Shown one piece after another: positions 1 through 12,063 of a stretch of 64,000 nt of DNA. Every line of letters begins with the position of its first letter. Within the stretch, counting starts at the first letter, position 1. The position numbers and the translations under genes are program-made. The notes under the pieces are model-generated. The model saw only the letters and a program-made list of their open reading frames with translations, did no database searches and was not told where the DNA came from. Source of the DNA: Tubulanus polymorphus (Eukaryota > Nemertea > Palaeonemertea > Tubulaniformes > Tubulanidae); the NCBI RefSeq assembly GCF_964204645.1, contig NC_134028.1, forward strand, positions 16,479,263 to 16,543,262, given 5' to 3'.

Positions 1-102
1 TTTTTTCTTGATTGATTCACGCTGGGAGGTCTACATCAAATTATATTGTTGATCAAATCAATTATGTTTCAACTGCGAATTCACATTTGATATTGATATT
101 AA

Positions 103-1116
103 TAATCAATATTACCCATCATTATATAGCGCACTGCTGCAAATTGTAACCAGTGTGCTTTTCATGGGTATAAAATTAACACAAGTTGAAGAAATCGAAT
201 TTGAAATACGTGGATAATGAAAAATAAGTTGAAGGTAGGGCGGAGAGATCTGACGAAAAGAAACAACAAACGATATGGGCGCCAAATTGAACCATGCCTA
301 ATTGCCCGACATGACCTGAGTCAAATTAAGCCAAGTCAAATAAGCGTGTTAATTTAAACTGGTTCTGGAAGTCAGTCACTTCGCTTTGCTTAAGTATGGA
401 CTCGTTTTAGAGTCTCTTCAAGCATTGTTTAGTATCGAATGAATGGGTTTGCATTTGAATGTGAAATAAATTTGAACATGAAAATCAGCGCGCTCTTTGG
501 TAAGCCATCAAAACAATTAAAGTCGGACCCTGATTCGAGCCAATTTGTTTGCAAATTAGCCATTGTCCTAGTTTTAACTTCTGATTTGTACCCTGTATAG
601 GCCGGTTTATATTTCTGTTTGTACTCTTTCATAGAAATTCGACAGATATCAAATGGCATCTTTGATTACAGACACTGTTGACCGGTACACACCAATATGT
701 CCATCCATCCGACATACAAGCAATTATCTCATTAATGAAATAATTGCTCGTAGATCCGACAGCTACGTTTTACAACTAGAAGTGCATAAAATCAGATTCC
801 TAATGATATTACATGTAATACTGTTAAGAATAAGCTATTAATTATGATTAAATTCAAAAAGAATTGAGAAAATATCTTGCTTTGAATGGCTTTTAATTAA
901 ATATTGGAAAGGGCGATTTTGAAGGGGGAATTTTATCTGCGGTGTCACTGCTAATCGAGTAATCAAGAAGCACAAACTCCCTAAGGTGATAAAGTGTTTT
1001 AAGCAGATCTTTTCCGATTGTGATCCCAATATATGAATTGCACATGGAACTATTATGTATAAACACCTCTCACAATTTACGTACTGACTGAGTGGCGTCC
1101 TTTTGCACAAGCTATA
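103..1116 (+). repeat. Segmental duplication, copy A, left part
   Basis: Matches about 15,111-16,325 in direct orientation. Shared landmarks are a 'tatatagcgcactgctgcaa' block near 124, the aacttctgatttgtaccctg stretch near 577, and the 'gcacaagctata' at the right edge. No convincing gene lies in it; the short ORFs here are not conserved between the two copies. Copy A is interrupted at 1,116/6,007 by a LINE that copy B lacks. Confidence 0.85.
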
Positions 1117-1403
1117 ATCAATTATCAAGCTATGTTTCAATTCATTTTATTTGTGCGACCATTACCTACAGCGGTCTGTTCCTGCTGAAAATTTCGAAAT
1201 TAGATATTGTTCGAGAAGTCTGGGAACGTCAATATCGAAAAACATACGCAACAATTCGTTCGGCAAAGGTTCACATATGATATAATATTTAATACAAACT
1301 GGTTGCGAACCAGTTACACAGAAGTACGGCAAAAAATCATTCACGCTTGAATAACCACCGGACAAATAATCGCCTGCAGTGTACGAATACTCAAAACCAT
1401 ATC

Positions 1404-2408
1404 ATGTCCAGTGTCGAAGAAATACCGAATAATTCGAATGTGAACAATATATGCTGGACACCACAAAGTATCTCGCACCATAAGGACCCTAGGCCTGGTG
1501 AAAAAAGGCGCCTAATACATCGAAGCCCGCCACTGGGAGCAGGTGGCACTTTGGATTACCTAGACATCGATACCGGCAATATAGTAACCAGAAGGGACGA
1601 TCCACAATGTGGCGACTGTAATCAATTAAATATTAGAATGGAGGCGATGATGAAAAAGATAATAGACAAACTCGATATCTTCCCTGATCTGAACAATAAA
1701 GTAGAAACAATATCCAGATCAATTGTTGATCTCTCATCTAGAGTATCTAAAATCGAAAATGAAATGATCGCAACAAAAAATTCTGTAATAAACACAAGGC
1801 TCGAACACGATGAGATCCGTAAAACTGTCATTGAAAATAAAGGGACTATATTACAAATGACCAAGCAAACCGAAAAAGCGATTGCCCGTCTGACGTCACT
1901 CGAAAATTACAACAGACGCGAAAACTTGATTTTCTACGGAATAAAAGAAAATCCCGATACGTCAACACGAGAAAACTGCGAGAGTCTAGTACGAAATATC
2001 GTCAAGAAATATGACCTGGGTATACCGGACCCAGAAAATGTAGTTTTCCAGCGCGTTCACCGTATCAATCGAAAGACAGGGACATCGAAACCGAGAGGAA
2101 TTATAGCGCGATTTGTGAATTACCAGGATCGTGAACGTATACGCAGAAACGCCTACAAACTGAAAAATAGCGAAATATCAATAAGTGAGGATTATTGCCC
2201 CGAAACGGCCGCACAGATTAAGCAGCTACTACATATTAAGAGAAAAGCTATAAAGTGTGGGCATAAAGCTCACATCAACTGGGAAGGAAGACTGTTCGTT
2301 GACGGAAAACCGTATGATGGAGATGGTGGTGAATTTCTTGGAACACCTACAACCGTAAACAACCAGGACACCGAAACAGTGGACACGGTTTCAGATACAC
2401 AAACATAG
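1404..2408 (+). CDS. LINE ORF1 protein, coiled coil plus L1-type RNA-binding domain
   Basis: The frame is open from 1,347, but the first ATG in it (MSSVEEIPNN...) is at 1,404, giving 334 residues. An N-terminal proline/basic segment is followed by a C-x2-C pair (CGDC) and then a heptad-rich coiled coil of about 100 residues (IIDKLDIFPDLNNKVETISR...). The L1 ORF1p-type RNA-binding module comes next: LENYNRRENLIFYGI, RVHRINRKTG, and the C-terminal part with ISISEDYCPETAAQIKQLL. Such proteins coat the LINE RNA as trimers. No frameshift or stop interrupts it. It ends in TAG at 2,406-2,408, and ORF2 continues in the same frame straight after that stop. The right-edge LINE at 63.6-64 kb encodes a clearly related ORF1 C-terminus. 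Confidence 0.9.
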   Translation: MSSVEEIPNNSNVNNICWTPQSISHHKDPRPGEKRRLIHRSPPLGAGGTLDYLDIDTGNIVTRRDDPQCGDCNQLNIRMEAMMKKIIDKLDIFPDLNNKVETISRSIVDLSSRVSKIENEMIATKNSVINTRLEHDEIRKTVIENKGTILQMTKQTEKAIARLTSLENYNRRENLIFYGIKENPDTSTRENCESLVRNIVKKYDLGIPDPENVVFQRVHRINRKTGTSKPRGIIARFVNYQDRERIRRNAYKLKNSEISISEDYCPETAAQIKQLLHIKRKAIKCGHKAHINWEGRLFVDGKPYDGDGGEFLGTPTTVNNQDTETVDTVSDTQT

Positions 2409-5400
2409 ACCGAGAAACGTAGGATCAGTGACTTAAAAATAACGCATATTAACGTTCATGGGCTGCATACTGTGATCGACAAAACCCGAATATGTAAACT
2501 TGAACTACCGGACGTTCATAAAATAGTTGCAACAAATGACATTACCCTTTTCTCGGAAACTTGGAACAAAAATGATTCAACATTTCACACCCCTGATGGA
2601 TTCTCCTACTTCCAAAGTACCCGAAAGAAACCACCAAGAGCAAAAAGGAACTCAGGTGGTCTCCTTATACTTTATCGATCCGAACTAGAATGCGGCTTAA
2701 AGTTTATTTCTTCTGATAATCCGGATATCATATGGATAAGGCTCGATAAAGTTTTTTTCAAATTGAATCAAGACACATATATTTGTTTAGCATATATTTC
2801 GCCTGCTGATAACAATCGGCGCTTGCGCCAGGATACTTTAGCCACGCTAGAGATCGAAGGATTAGCGTATAGTATCGAGGGCAATGTAATTATCATGGGG
2901 GATTTCAACGCCCGTACTTCGAGTAAATCGGGCCTTATCCATGATGCTATACCCGAAGATCTTACTGATAATCCCGAGCTAAATAATGACATTTTGTCTT
3001 TTTTGGATGATAACATCAATTTTTCAATTGAAAGAAGCTCTTTAGACAGAGCACGTAATGTACACGGCAATGAGCTACTAGAACTGTGTAAAGGTACGGA
3101 AATGATTATATTGAATGGGAGGTCCTTTAAGGATAAGAACATTGGTAAATTCACAAATTTTCAAACCAGTGGCTGTAGTGTTGTTGATTACTGCCTAGCT
3201 AACCTCTCAGCCATTCGCATCCTCGGAAACTTTGAGATTTTGAATTGTCAATATTTCTCTGACCATGCCCCACTATCCATCTCTCTCAAAAAAGCCCAAA
3301 CGATAGGAGCCCCTTATCACCAAGAATCAAATCAACGATACGACAAACTCCCAGCGCGATACGTATGGAATGAACAGATTGAAAACAAATTTATTGATAC
3401 TGTCCGTCGCACCGAATTCCACGACCAGTTGACCTCATCTATTGACTGTATAATCCTTAATCAAAACCCGGGCATTGACGAAGTAAATTCTGCGACGGAC
3501 AATATAACGTCGGTCCTACTAGCCAGTTATGACGCCAATAATTCAACCCTACCTCGTGAAAATCCGAGACCAGTGAGACGGCGGCGTGTCCGTCGTCATT
3601 GGTTCAATAGGAACTGCGCTGTCGCACGTAATCAATTTAGTAAAGCGAATCGCTTATACTACAGATATCCAAACCCTAATAACCTGCAAGATCTACGAAC
3701 CAAGAGAAAAACCTATAGGAAAGAAATATCTAAGGCCAAACATAAATCAGAAAAAAAGATAGCGACTCAAAGTCCTTTTGGAAAATCCTGAAATCCTTTC
3801 AAAATGTAAATTCCGATCAAAATCAGTCGACTCCTGACTTTGAACGATTCTTCAGCGATTTAAGCCATGAAAATGGAGAAACTGTGGTTGACCCCGATTT
3901 TCAAATTACTGATCAAGATAGAATTGATTCACATACGCCACATGAACTGGATATACCAATTACTAATGATGAGGTCCTCAAGGCCATTAAGTGTTTAAAA
4001 CGTTGCAAATCCCCCGGATTAGACAATATTCTACCCGAAATGCTGATTACAGCAGCCGATATTCTATCCCCTACTCTAACTACACATTTCAATGTTATAC
4101 TTCAGACTGGTATTTATCCCAGAAACTGGAGTAAGGGTTGTATATCTCCAATCCATAAGAAAGGATCGACTTCCGATCCAAACAACTACCGCGGAATCAC
4201 AGTTTTAAGTTGCTTTGGAAAAATCTTTTCTATAATCTTAAACACACGTCTTATTCACTGGACTGAAACTTATCATGTTGTTAATAATTCCCAGGCTGGT
4301 TTTCGACCAAACAATGGTACAACACAGCAATCATTCGTCCTGTCTTCTGTTATTGACTATTGTGTAAAGAACAACAAAAAGAACGCCTGTCTAGGGTTTG
4401 TGGATTTTTCCAAAGCTTTTGATTCAATAAACCATGATATTCTCTGGAAAAAATTACTAGAAGCTGGTATTACTGGTAAGGTATATAATATTATAAAGTC
4501 TATGTACGCCAACAACGAATCGTGTGTAAAAAATAACGGGTTCATATCCAGTTTCTTTAAATGTACCATCGGGGTCAGACAAGGCGAATGCATCTCCCCT
4601 GTATTATTTAATTTATATATCAACGACATGGAGCAATATTTCATTGATAATGGTCACACAGGGATCGATTTGCAACTTTTTAAACTCTATATCCTCTTAT
4701 ACGCAGATGACACTGTTATTCTAGCAGAATCCCCTGAAGCTCTACAGCGATGTATGGACATTTTATTTGAATATTGTACAAAGATGAGACTCAATGTAAA
4801 TACTGAAAAGACCAAAGTTATGAAAATAGGACTAAGAAGAAATACCAGAAATGCTCTAGCTTGTAACTATAACGGTATCGCACTAGATGAAGTCTCGGTT
4901 TTCAAGTATCTGGGTCTTATGATATCAAATAATGGTAAACACACAGCAGCCATCAAAGCCCTTGCTGATCAAGGATCGCGAGCCTTCTTTTAGCTGAAAA
5001 AGTACCTGCTGAATGCTAGACTTCTATCTCCTAAGGTTAAACTAGATATTTTTGATTCTCTAGTCAAGTCTGTTTTAGTTTATAGTAGTCCAATATGGGC
5101 TTTTGATAATCTTAACGCTATTGAGTCTATACATTTAAAATTTTGCAAATATTAGCTTCGTGTCCGCAGTAGTACTCCTAATGTTATGGTTTACGGAGAA
5201 CTTGGTCGTTTCCCGCTGTATATTCATGCTCAAATTTCTGCTACCAAATTCTGGCTGAAAATACTGAAAGCCCCACACTCCACAAAAGCTACCAATTCCT
5301 CCTGAACCAGATTAATAACAACCCTCTCATATCTAACTGGGCATCCAAAATCAAATGGGCATCCAAAATGCGTGATTTATTTAATAATTTAGGTCTTGGG

Positions 5401-5810
5401 AATTTTCACAGGATGCAGGAAATGCCGCCTTTCTTATAAAACTGGTCGAGCAAAGACTTAAAGACCAATTTATCCAAAACTGGTCCCACTCTATTGAAAC
5501 CAGCCCCAAATGTTATACCTATAAGCATTTTAAGTCATCCTTTACCTACGAAAAATACCTTGATATTAATGACACCAGTTTAGTAACTGCTTTCAGTAAA
5601 TTCCGCTGTGGAAGCCACGATCTTATGATAGAAAGTGGTAGATGGACCAGGCCACGGATCCCACGCGAAAGCCGTTTGTGTAGCTGTAAGTCGAATCAAA
5701 TCGAAGACGAGTACCACGTTTTATTATGCTGTATCCACTATAACACCCCAAGAAGCAATTTTCTTCCCCAATACTATTGGAATAATCCGAGCATTCATAA
5801 ATTCATTTGA
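2409..5810 (+). pseudogene. LINE ORF2: AP endonuclease and reverse transcriptase, decayed
   Basis: The endonuclease begins directly after the ORF1 stop and in its frame: ITHINVHGL at about 2,436, LFSETWN, GDFNA near 2,900, and the catalytic SDHAP near 3,260. A frameshift in a run of A near 3,757-3,765 separates it from the reverse transcriptase. The RT has NNYRGI, GFRPNNGTTQQ, FVDFSKAFDSINHD, GVRQGECISPVLFNLYIND and the active site YADDTVI near 4,700. In-frame TAG stops occur at 4,991 and 5,153, with further frameshifts near 5,270 and 5,420. The C-terminus has the Cys/His signature RLCSCK...EDEYHVLLCCIHY near 5,670-5,740. An 18-bp tandem duplication (gggcatccaaaat units) lies near 5,340. The copy cannot produce full-length ORF2p. 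Confidence 0.9.
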
Positions 5811-6006
5811 TGAACACAACATCCAACAATCTCTTAAAGCGTATTGGAAAATTTCTCCGACAGATGTTTAAGGGACGTAAATTGCTTCTTGGGGCTACTT
5901 AAATGAAAAAGATATGTATGTACATTTTGAGATAGAACGCCAGCTGTAAAATCTATGAAAGATTGTCATACAAGTATTATAATTATTTTGACGAAAATAA
6001 ATAATA

Positions 6007-6733
6007 TATATTACACCATGATGAAAAGCCTTTTATAGTTTAGAGTTGGATTTCTCGATGTATAAATGCGAGGAGGGCCAGAAGCTTTATGCTCAATAAC
6101 ATTAGGTTCCTATAAATGTTTGCTATGGATTTCAAAATAAAAGAAAAATCTACGTTTAAATGAGATATCTGTTTCATTACTCGTGATATATCGAGGAATC
6201 TCTACAATAAAATTTGACGATTTCAAAATTATTACAAAATGAGCAAACTTTGTGATATCTGCTAACAGTATAAATTCAAGCGTATTTGCGTGATATGTAA
6301 TAATATATAGCGAATAATCAAAGTGAGAAAAGTATCTACCGTAGCTAGAGATGATAATGAGTCCCATATCCAGAATATCTGAACCAAAATATCTCCCTCA
6401 AAAAAACATAGGAATATGGTTGTAGGTAAAAATCTCCAATGCAAAATGTTTCTCCAATTTTATTAATTTGCTATGAGACTGAAATATGTTAGAACTGTGC
6501 AATGAAATCTTTCGTTGCGATAAATTCTTAAGTAAAACTCTTAGCATAAAATAAATTGTTAGAATTGATAAGAATAATAAATTTTTATTTGTAATATCTA
6601 AAGATTCGAACAGGAGTATTTTTGAACTGCGGACTCTTGTTAACTGTGGTATATTTCAGCTGTGCGATGCCAAAAATTATTAGAAATAATGTTCTTTTGA
6701 TTTGAAATATTTTAGATTCAAGCTAGTGTACAG
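6007..6733 (+). repeat. Segmental duplication, copy A, right part
   Basis: Matches 16,326-17,010. Both contain ttacaccatgatgaaaagcc (one mismatch), a 'tttctcgatgtataaatgc' stretch and, at the right edge, 'attcaagctagtgt', after which the copies diverge. It holds only short unconserved ORFs. Confidence 0.85.
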
Positions 6734-8519
6734 TAACGCGCGTACTATCAAACGTGTATATAAAATGCTATGTTTTGATTTATGTATGTATAACCAGGTG
6801 ACATCACCATTGTTTATGTTTGGGGGCACAGTCCCACACGTCTACTCCCTTTGAAATTATACAACGTAGTTGGGTGGACAATTCCAGACACAAGTGATAC
6901 TTTAAATTAAGCCAAGGGGGTCATAGCTATTGGATGGAGCATAGGCTTTCTTCCACTAATCATACAGGCAATTGCATCCGGAGTGCTTTGATTTTACCGG
7001 GAGAAATTCTTATAGGAGAGGACATTGCTCAGTCTAGTGCTCTGGAGCACATGCTTTTATTGAGACAGTACAATTGTAATTTCTGAGTAACACGGGCAGT
7101 AGCAAATCCTTTAAATTTATTATTTTTGCACTCATTGATTTGCGATTTATTTTGCTAAACGAAATTAAATTAGATTTGTTCATTTTAACCTGTACAAAAT
7201 TGACTTGAATTTGGTGCAAAATGAATCGAAAAGTAATTGAATTTGCAAGCACATGGCTTATTAGCATATCACAACATCCATCCTTTTTCATATTGTCCCT
7301 GCATGGTGTGCATGATTTGAAGCTCATCCACCAAACTTTTTATATGGTTCTACCCCAAGAGATGCCTTACATGGGTAGCAAGTTTGAAAAAAGTCGAGAA
7401 TTGCGGTTTCGATTATATTAACAAAGATACTGATGCGGGCGCGTGAATTTTTTTTCCATAGAAATATAACATACGTAGATCATTCTAGACGCCCGAGCGC
7501 ATATTTTATATCTACCCAATTTTCGTCACCGATTTACCCATCACCAACCGTGATGAGATACACGGTTTTTGAATGGGAACTGACTATTTCAGATGACTCA
7601 AAACCAGACCGTTCCGTCTGCAGATAGTATAACGGATTAGCATTTTACATTAGCATGTTGAATGACATATATATGGCGGACAATTCGACATTGTCTTCGC
7701 TGTTATCTACTGACTGTAGTGATTTTAAGGCCGCCCAGGTTGCAATTTAAGAGTATAGCATTAGGTGTTGCAATAATTTGTTACCTGCAATATGTGGTGG
7801 TACATACTAGCTCCGTGCTTATCTCTAACAAAATGTTTTGAGGACTGTGAATGTGTCTTAACATGTAGGCCTAATTGTCTCTGGTAGGGCCTATTGATGC
7901 TTGAAAGTACCCTCTGTATTAGTAATGTGACTATTGAATTCTCTTTATTATAAATACCGGTAAACAGTATATTTTAACTCACATTCAGACTGTAGTAATT
8001 ATGATTCTAAGTAGTATTTTTATTTAAACTTGTTGGTACGGTAGGGCCTACCCAGTGACTGTTGTTTGTTTGTTGTGCAAATCTATTTCACTGAAGCAAA
8101 AAATAAATATATAGATAAATATATGCCAAGAATATAGTTTTTCTTTTCTGTTGTCTCTTGTTTTTTCTTTCTCTAATTTACAAAGGCTTGTGTGGAATTT
8201 TGGGATTTGTAAGTCGCCTCCCTTCCCTCCAGGGAAAGCCCTTTAAAAATCGGAACTAAAAATCAATCCAGAGTACACTGAGGTAAGTGGGACTCGAATC
8301 CAATCAGATCTTCCATTAGTATAAAATTGTTTATAGTTCAAGTTCATTTGTTGATGGTAGAAAATCCGAACTTTACAGAAGAAACGAAAAATAGGAACCT
8401 GGGTTTGAGTCATCTGAAATAGCCAATTCCTTTTGAATGGTCTTATTGTCCTTGTCATTAGTAAAGTCGTAATGACGTTTACCTAATAACATAAATCATC
8501 AAATGTATCCCCTACTCAC
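6734..8519. other. No gene seen
   Basis: AT-rich sequence with short ORFs only and no recognised domain. It lies just downstream of the two RGS-like exons on the minus strand, so it may be intron of that gene. I could not find the exon expected to follow the DEP domain here. Confidence 0.5.
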
Positions 8520-8571
8520 CATATTCTATGTCATCAGGATTGCAGTTCTTGGATGGCCAGAAATACGGACT
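8520..8571 (-). CDS. R7-family RGS protein, exon following the DEP core (host gene)
   Basis: The minus strand reads SPYFWPSKNCNPDDIEY plus one base. In R7 RGS proteins the DEP domain ends with the same tyrosine-phenylalanine-tryptophan-proline-serine block after YRFQ. An AG acceptor (8,573-8,572) and a consensus GTGAGT donor (8,519-8,514) bound the exon. Its 52 bases enter in phase 0, matching the end of the upstream exon at 8,650, and leave in phase 1. The intron between the two exons is only 78 bp. The function inferred from the family is as follows: the DEP domain anchors the RGS/G-beta-5 complex to membrane partners, and the RGS box, which is not in this window, speeds GTP hydrolysis on G-alpha-i/o. 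Confidence 0.8.
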
Positions 8572-8649
8572 CTGAAAGAATCATTTAGCAATATCTATTA
8601 AGAGTGGAACATTCATAGTTAATCGGAATAACTCAAAACGATATTTTAC

Positions 8650-8810
8650 CTGAAATCTGTACAATGAATTATCATCTTTTACAAAAATGTTACGAGATTC
8701 GGTAACCGGAAATATATATCCATACTGACAGAAAAGGTTAGCCATGTGTACTGCTTCTGTTGAATCTAGCATTTGCATTTTTTCTATCAGCCATTCCACC
8801 AAATCATATC
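8650..8810 (-). CDS. R7-family RGS protein, DEP-domain exon (host gene)
   Basis: The exon encodes 53 residues running from YDLVEWLIEKMQMLDS through NLFCQYGYIFPVTES to VKDDNSLYRFQ. This is the DEP-domain pattern of RGS6/7/9/11 proteins (DLV-WL, then LC-YGYI-PV, then KDD-SLYRFQ). The acceptor is ttatattgtAG (AG at 8,812-8,811), preceded by a T-rich stretch. The donor is CAG|GTAAAA (GT at 8,649-8,648). The reading frame is open throughout and joins in phase to the next exon. This is the only clear host protein-coding sequence in the window. Which of the four vertebrate paralogues it corresponds to cannot be told; invertebrates often have one or two such genes. Neighbouring exons to the right were not found. 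Confidence 0.85.
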
Positions 8811-10045
8811 CTACAATATAATATAGAATGACATTCGTGAAAATGTATATAACCTGTTAAAATACGCTAAGAATTGGGGTAGGCCAGAATACTTTTGGGA
8901 ATTGAAAGGCTCATTACGTTTTACTCCTGCTACAATCTCTACAGAAGGAAAGGACAGAAGCCAATAAATGAAAATGTGGCTGTAATCCTAACTCTCGACA
9001 TGTAGGTAAGATAAGATATACTGTAATTAAACGTTGGGGAGTGAGCAACTAAGCAGGAGGTATCATGACGTCGAGAGCTGGGTAAAAGGTCACATGCAAA
9101 TGATAACTATCAGTACCAGGGGCCCAGCTCTCTGTCGATCGTGGAGCTACGTTCGTTGCTCGTTCTTACGGTTGGCCGCATTTGGAGTTCGAGGATCGCC
9201 CCTCTCGAGATAGCAGAGATAAGCGCTATTTTTGGCTAGAGGGAGAGCTAGGACCTTTAGGCTTATGTATAGTTAGTAGGTTAATTTCTCACATGCAGCA
9301 TGTTTCATGGATTTCTTTTTGATTTCTTGGCTTTTGGTGGCTTGTGTGCGTGGATCCTTGACCACGGGCCAGAATCTCACTCGAGGATACGGCAGGAGAA
9401 AGGAACCGCGGAACAAAATCTATCTTACATTCTCAAACCATTTCATTCACAAATGATGAAATGACTAATAGTGTGAAAAGAACGTTTAGTAACATTAATA
9501 ACTACTTATTGACTTGTTTTTATGGTAACTGGCTCTATTGCTGACATATTATTATTCAATAAATGAATTTTGACTGTCTTAAATCACGTTTCAATAATTG
9601 ACGGATATTGTAAATCTGATATAAAAATATCTTAGAAAATATATCAACCACTAAAACGGCCATTGTAATATTCTGGTAAAATTGCTTTAAAATAGTTTTA
9701 AGATTACATTGTAACATTGAATACAAAAAAAAAGAATTGGGCATGATAGCATTATAGAAACTGTCCAATGTTGCTGTTATTGGAAAGGCCATACCCGATG
9801 AAGGTAGACAAATTTTCAGATTATCTGCAATACTTTTTGAATAATCGACCTTATAAAAAATCTTCCTGACATTATATGTTTTACCAGCACGTTACCCAGC
9901 CCATGTTTCAACCGTTATAAATCTACAAAAATAAACTTGAGAATCTTGTCTTTGTTCATTGAAAGTCTGGGGCTTTGAGGTATTAGAGGTAAACGAAATT
10001 TGTTTGATCTCAATCGTAGATCCAATAAAAATTTGAAAAGCACCA
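8811..10045. other. No gene seen; probable intron of the RGS-like gene
   Basis: It contains short ORFs without recognisable domains. A loosely palindromic GC-rich patch near 9,118-9,255 (gcccagctctct ... agggagagctagg) may be a decayed MITE. Further exons of the minus-strand RGS gene would be expected to the right, but none is evident. Confidence 0.4.
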
Positions 10046-10107
10046 GGACTCGAACCGACAATCAAAATTTGGCGGTCAAGTGCAACCACCATGTGATACC
10101 TGGCAAC
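10046..10107 (-). repeat. tRNA-like sequence, possible SINE head
   Basis: On the minus strand GGTTCGAGTCC matches the pol III B box. The flanking ACCAGG and CCTGGT could pair as an acceptor stem about 60 bases apart. The D-arm and A-box are poor and the T stem is not intact, so this is not a functional tRNA. A SINE remnant extending leftward is the simplest reading, but no second copy is seen in the window. Confidence 0.35.
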
Positions 10108-11502
10108 CAGTCTTTACATCGTCCGTTGTTGCAAAATGTTTTTTGATCATTTTAGGACATTTATAGTGATTTATAGCCTTTGCAGTGAGGTTTTATCGCA
10201 TCCAACGTAACGGTAGGATATCGTATTTGAAGGATCAATCATGACGATACATAGTAATAAAAAAAAACGCTCATTAAAAACTTGAAGCGAGAGATTTTCA
10301 TATCAAATGAACTAAAACATGGCGGATTTAGGTTCAAATTTCCGGTTTTGACTAGCACCATCAAACGAGTAATTCCAGAACTTGAATGTGTCGATATCCC
10401 CGTACTATAATAGCTTGCTGGTGTTTTCGTCGTTATGTGATCCCTGGACTTCGCTGAAAGCTGAAACACTGAAAAGAAAACGCTGAAATTTCCGGGAATT
10501 CCAGAAAAACGCTGAAATTTCAGTGAATTCCCGAAAAACGCTGACATTTCAGGGAATTTCCGAAAAACGCTGAAACCGTGCTAGGAACCGACAATACGCG
10601 TTTTGTTTTGTTTTTCCGGGCTGGTGTCCGCTGCCGATTCCTGTACCGTGCTTTGGTCTCTACATAAGTTCCGGTTATTGAGACATGCATAAATAGTAGG
10701 CCTATGTGTGGAGTATACTTGGACAAATTAATTAGGTTGAAATTCGGACTTTTAATGCATACAGGCAGCATAATGAGAGAAAACCCATTCACAAACCGTG
10801 CAAGCCAACTTTAAAGACTATACTGAATATTCCAAGAATATGATTTACTTCTACGCGACGCAGAAAATCTTATTTAAACGTTTCAAATGTATGAAATATG
10901 ATTATATGAAAGCAGCTTTTCTTTTGTCGACACGTCATGATGGGCGACTGTGGTATTCTCTGGGGGTGAGTTAAATTGGCAGCTAGTTATAGTGATGAAG
11001 CGGCTATTGGACAAAAGAGGGATCTATAAATTTCGTTTTAATTCATCGTGCGCATGGAATGGATTGACTCCGACGTAATCTAAATTGGACACACCTTATC
11101 TATAAGAGGAGGAATCATAGGCAAAGTTGATTTGCTTAGAAGGACATACACTGTGAACAATTCTTGACTTGTAGTACATAATCTCAAGTACTGGGCGTAT
11201 CGTATGTTTCAGTATTTATTAAATGTAGCTGTTCCCTCGGACCTCGGTGTTTTCAAACTACCCTATAGGCTATATTGTCAAGGGTGTAATGGCCACTATT
11301 CTTGTATTTCATACTTAAATGCACTTTTTTCTCCTTTTAGACTCGGGCTAAGAATGTACGATCAGATGCTACCAATGAACTTTAACTGTGAAATTTGCAG
11401 CAGAATAGCTAAACGACAGAATTTTTTAAAACAAAATAAAATGGCTATCCGAAAGCTATTTCAGTAATAACTTGATTCAACCAAAGAGAAATAAGTCAAC
11501 TG

Positions 11503-11600
11503 CGGATGTACAGTAGACCCCCTTTACTTGGTTTTCCTGGGACCAAATTTTTATTCTTCAGCTAAACGATATTCCGAGGTAAGCAAAGGGATTTCATTAG
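11503..11600. other. Pogo-like short motif inside transposon copy 1
   Basis: The 'tgtacagtagaccccc' motif resembles the CAGT(A/C)-(G/A)A-CCCC starts of Tc1/mariner-pogo type termini. An equivalent motif sits in copy 2 (near 46,765), so it is part of this transposon family's body and not a separate insertion. Confidence 0.3.
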
Positions 11601-11926
11601 AATAAGAAGCAATGGAACCAGATTTCAAGCCAGAATCTGTGGCTTAAACTATTGATTCTGATATACACATATAATATAGAACTGATTTGTTTTGTGTACT
11701 CTTGCAGAATGTGTGATGTATAATTTAAGCTGTTAATCAATATAGTTAGACAAACGTCCTATTATTAGATCTTACTTATTGACTCGTTTAATTTTGAGAG
11801 TTAAGTTCCATTTAATCCACAGCTTGTGTATGAGAAAATGTTGTTCGACTCATATATGTCAGGCAAATCTAAGCATGAATGCAGATAACGAGTGAAATCC
11901 CACAAAGATTCAGTCAAAGATGATCA

Positions 11927-12063
11927 ATTCTTGAATAGAAGAGTATATATTTTTTCGGCTAATCACTATTAGCCATCATCAGGCGTACTGAGAGCAAAAT
12001 GAAATAACAGAATAGTGTTTAGCCGAAACGTTGCTCAAAATATATACTCTTCTATTCAAGAAT
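11927..12063. mobile_element. Palindromic MITE, 137 bp
   Basis: A perfect terminal inverted repeat of about 26 bp (attcttgaatagaagagtat and its complement) flanks a core with 'cggctaatcactattagcc' and 'tcatcagg'. The element is absent at the matching place in transposon copy 2 (about 47,160), so it inserted after the copies separated. It is non-coding. Confidence 0.8.

Larger units (their letters stand above)
1117..6006 (+). mobile_element. Non-LTR retrotransposon (LINE), nearly full length, two ORFs
   Basis: The sequence homologous to 15,111-17,010 is continuous there but interrupted here, so the insert boundaries follow from the empty site. The left edge is just after 'gcacaagctata' (1,116) and the right edge just before 'tata-ttacaccatg' (6,007). 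The target duplication is short, at best TATA. The insert holds a 5' leader of about 290 bp, ORF1, then ORF2 with AP endonuclease, reverse transcriptase and a C-terminal Cys/His motif. A short 3' UTR ends in an A-rich 'aaaataaataat' tail. ORF1 is of the L1 RNA-binding type. I would place the element in the L1/Tx1-like group, but the clade is not certain. Confidence 0.9.

Noticed and set aside
10046-10107. Functional tRNA gene
   Set aside because: Only the B box and a possible acceptor pairing are good. The D-arm, anticodon arm and T stem do not form properly.
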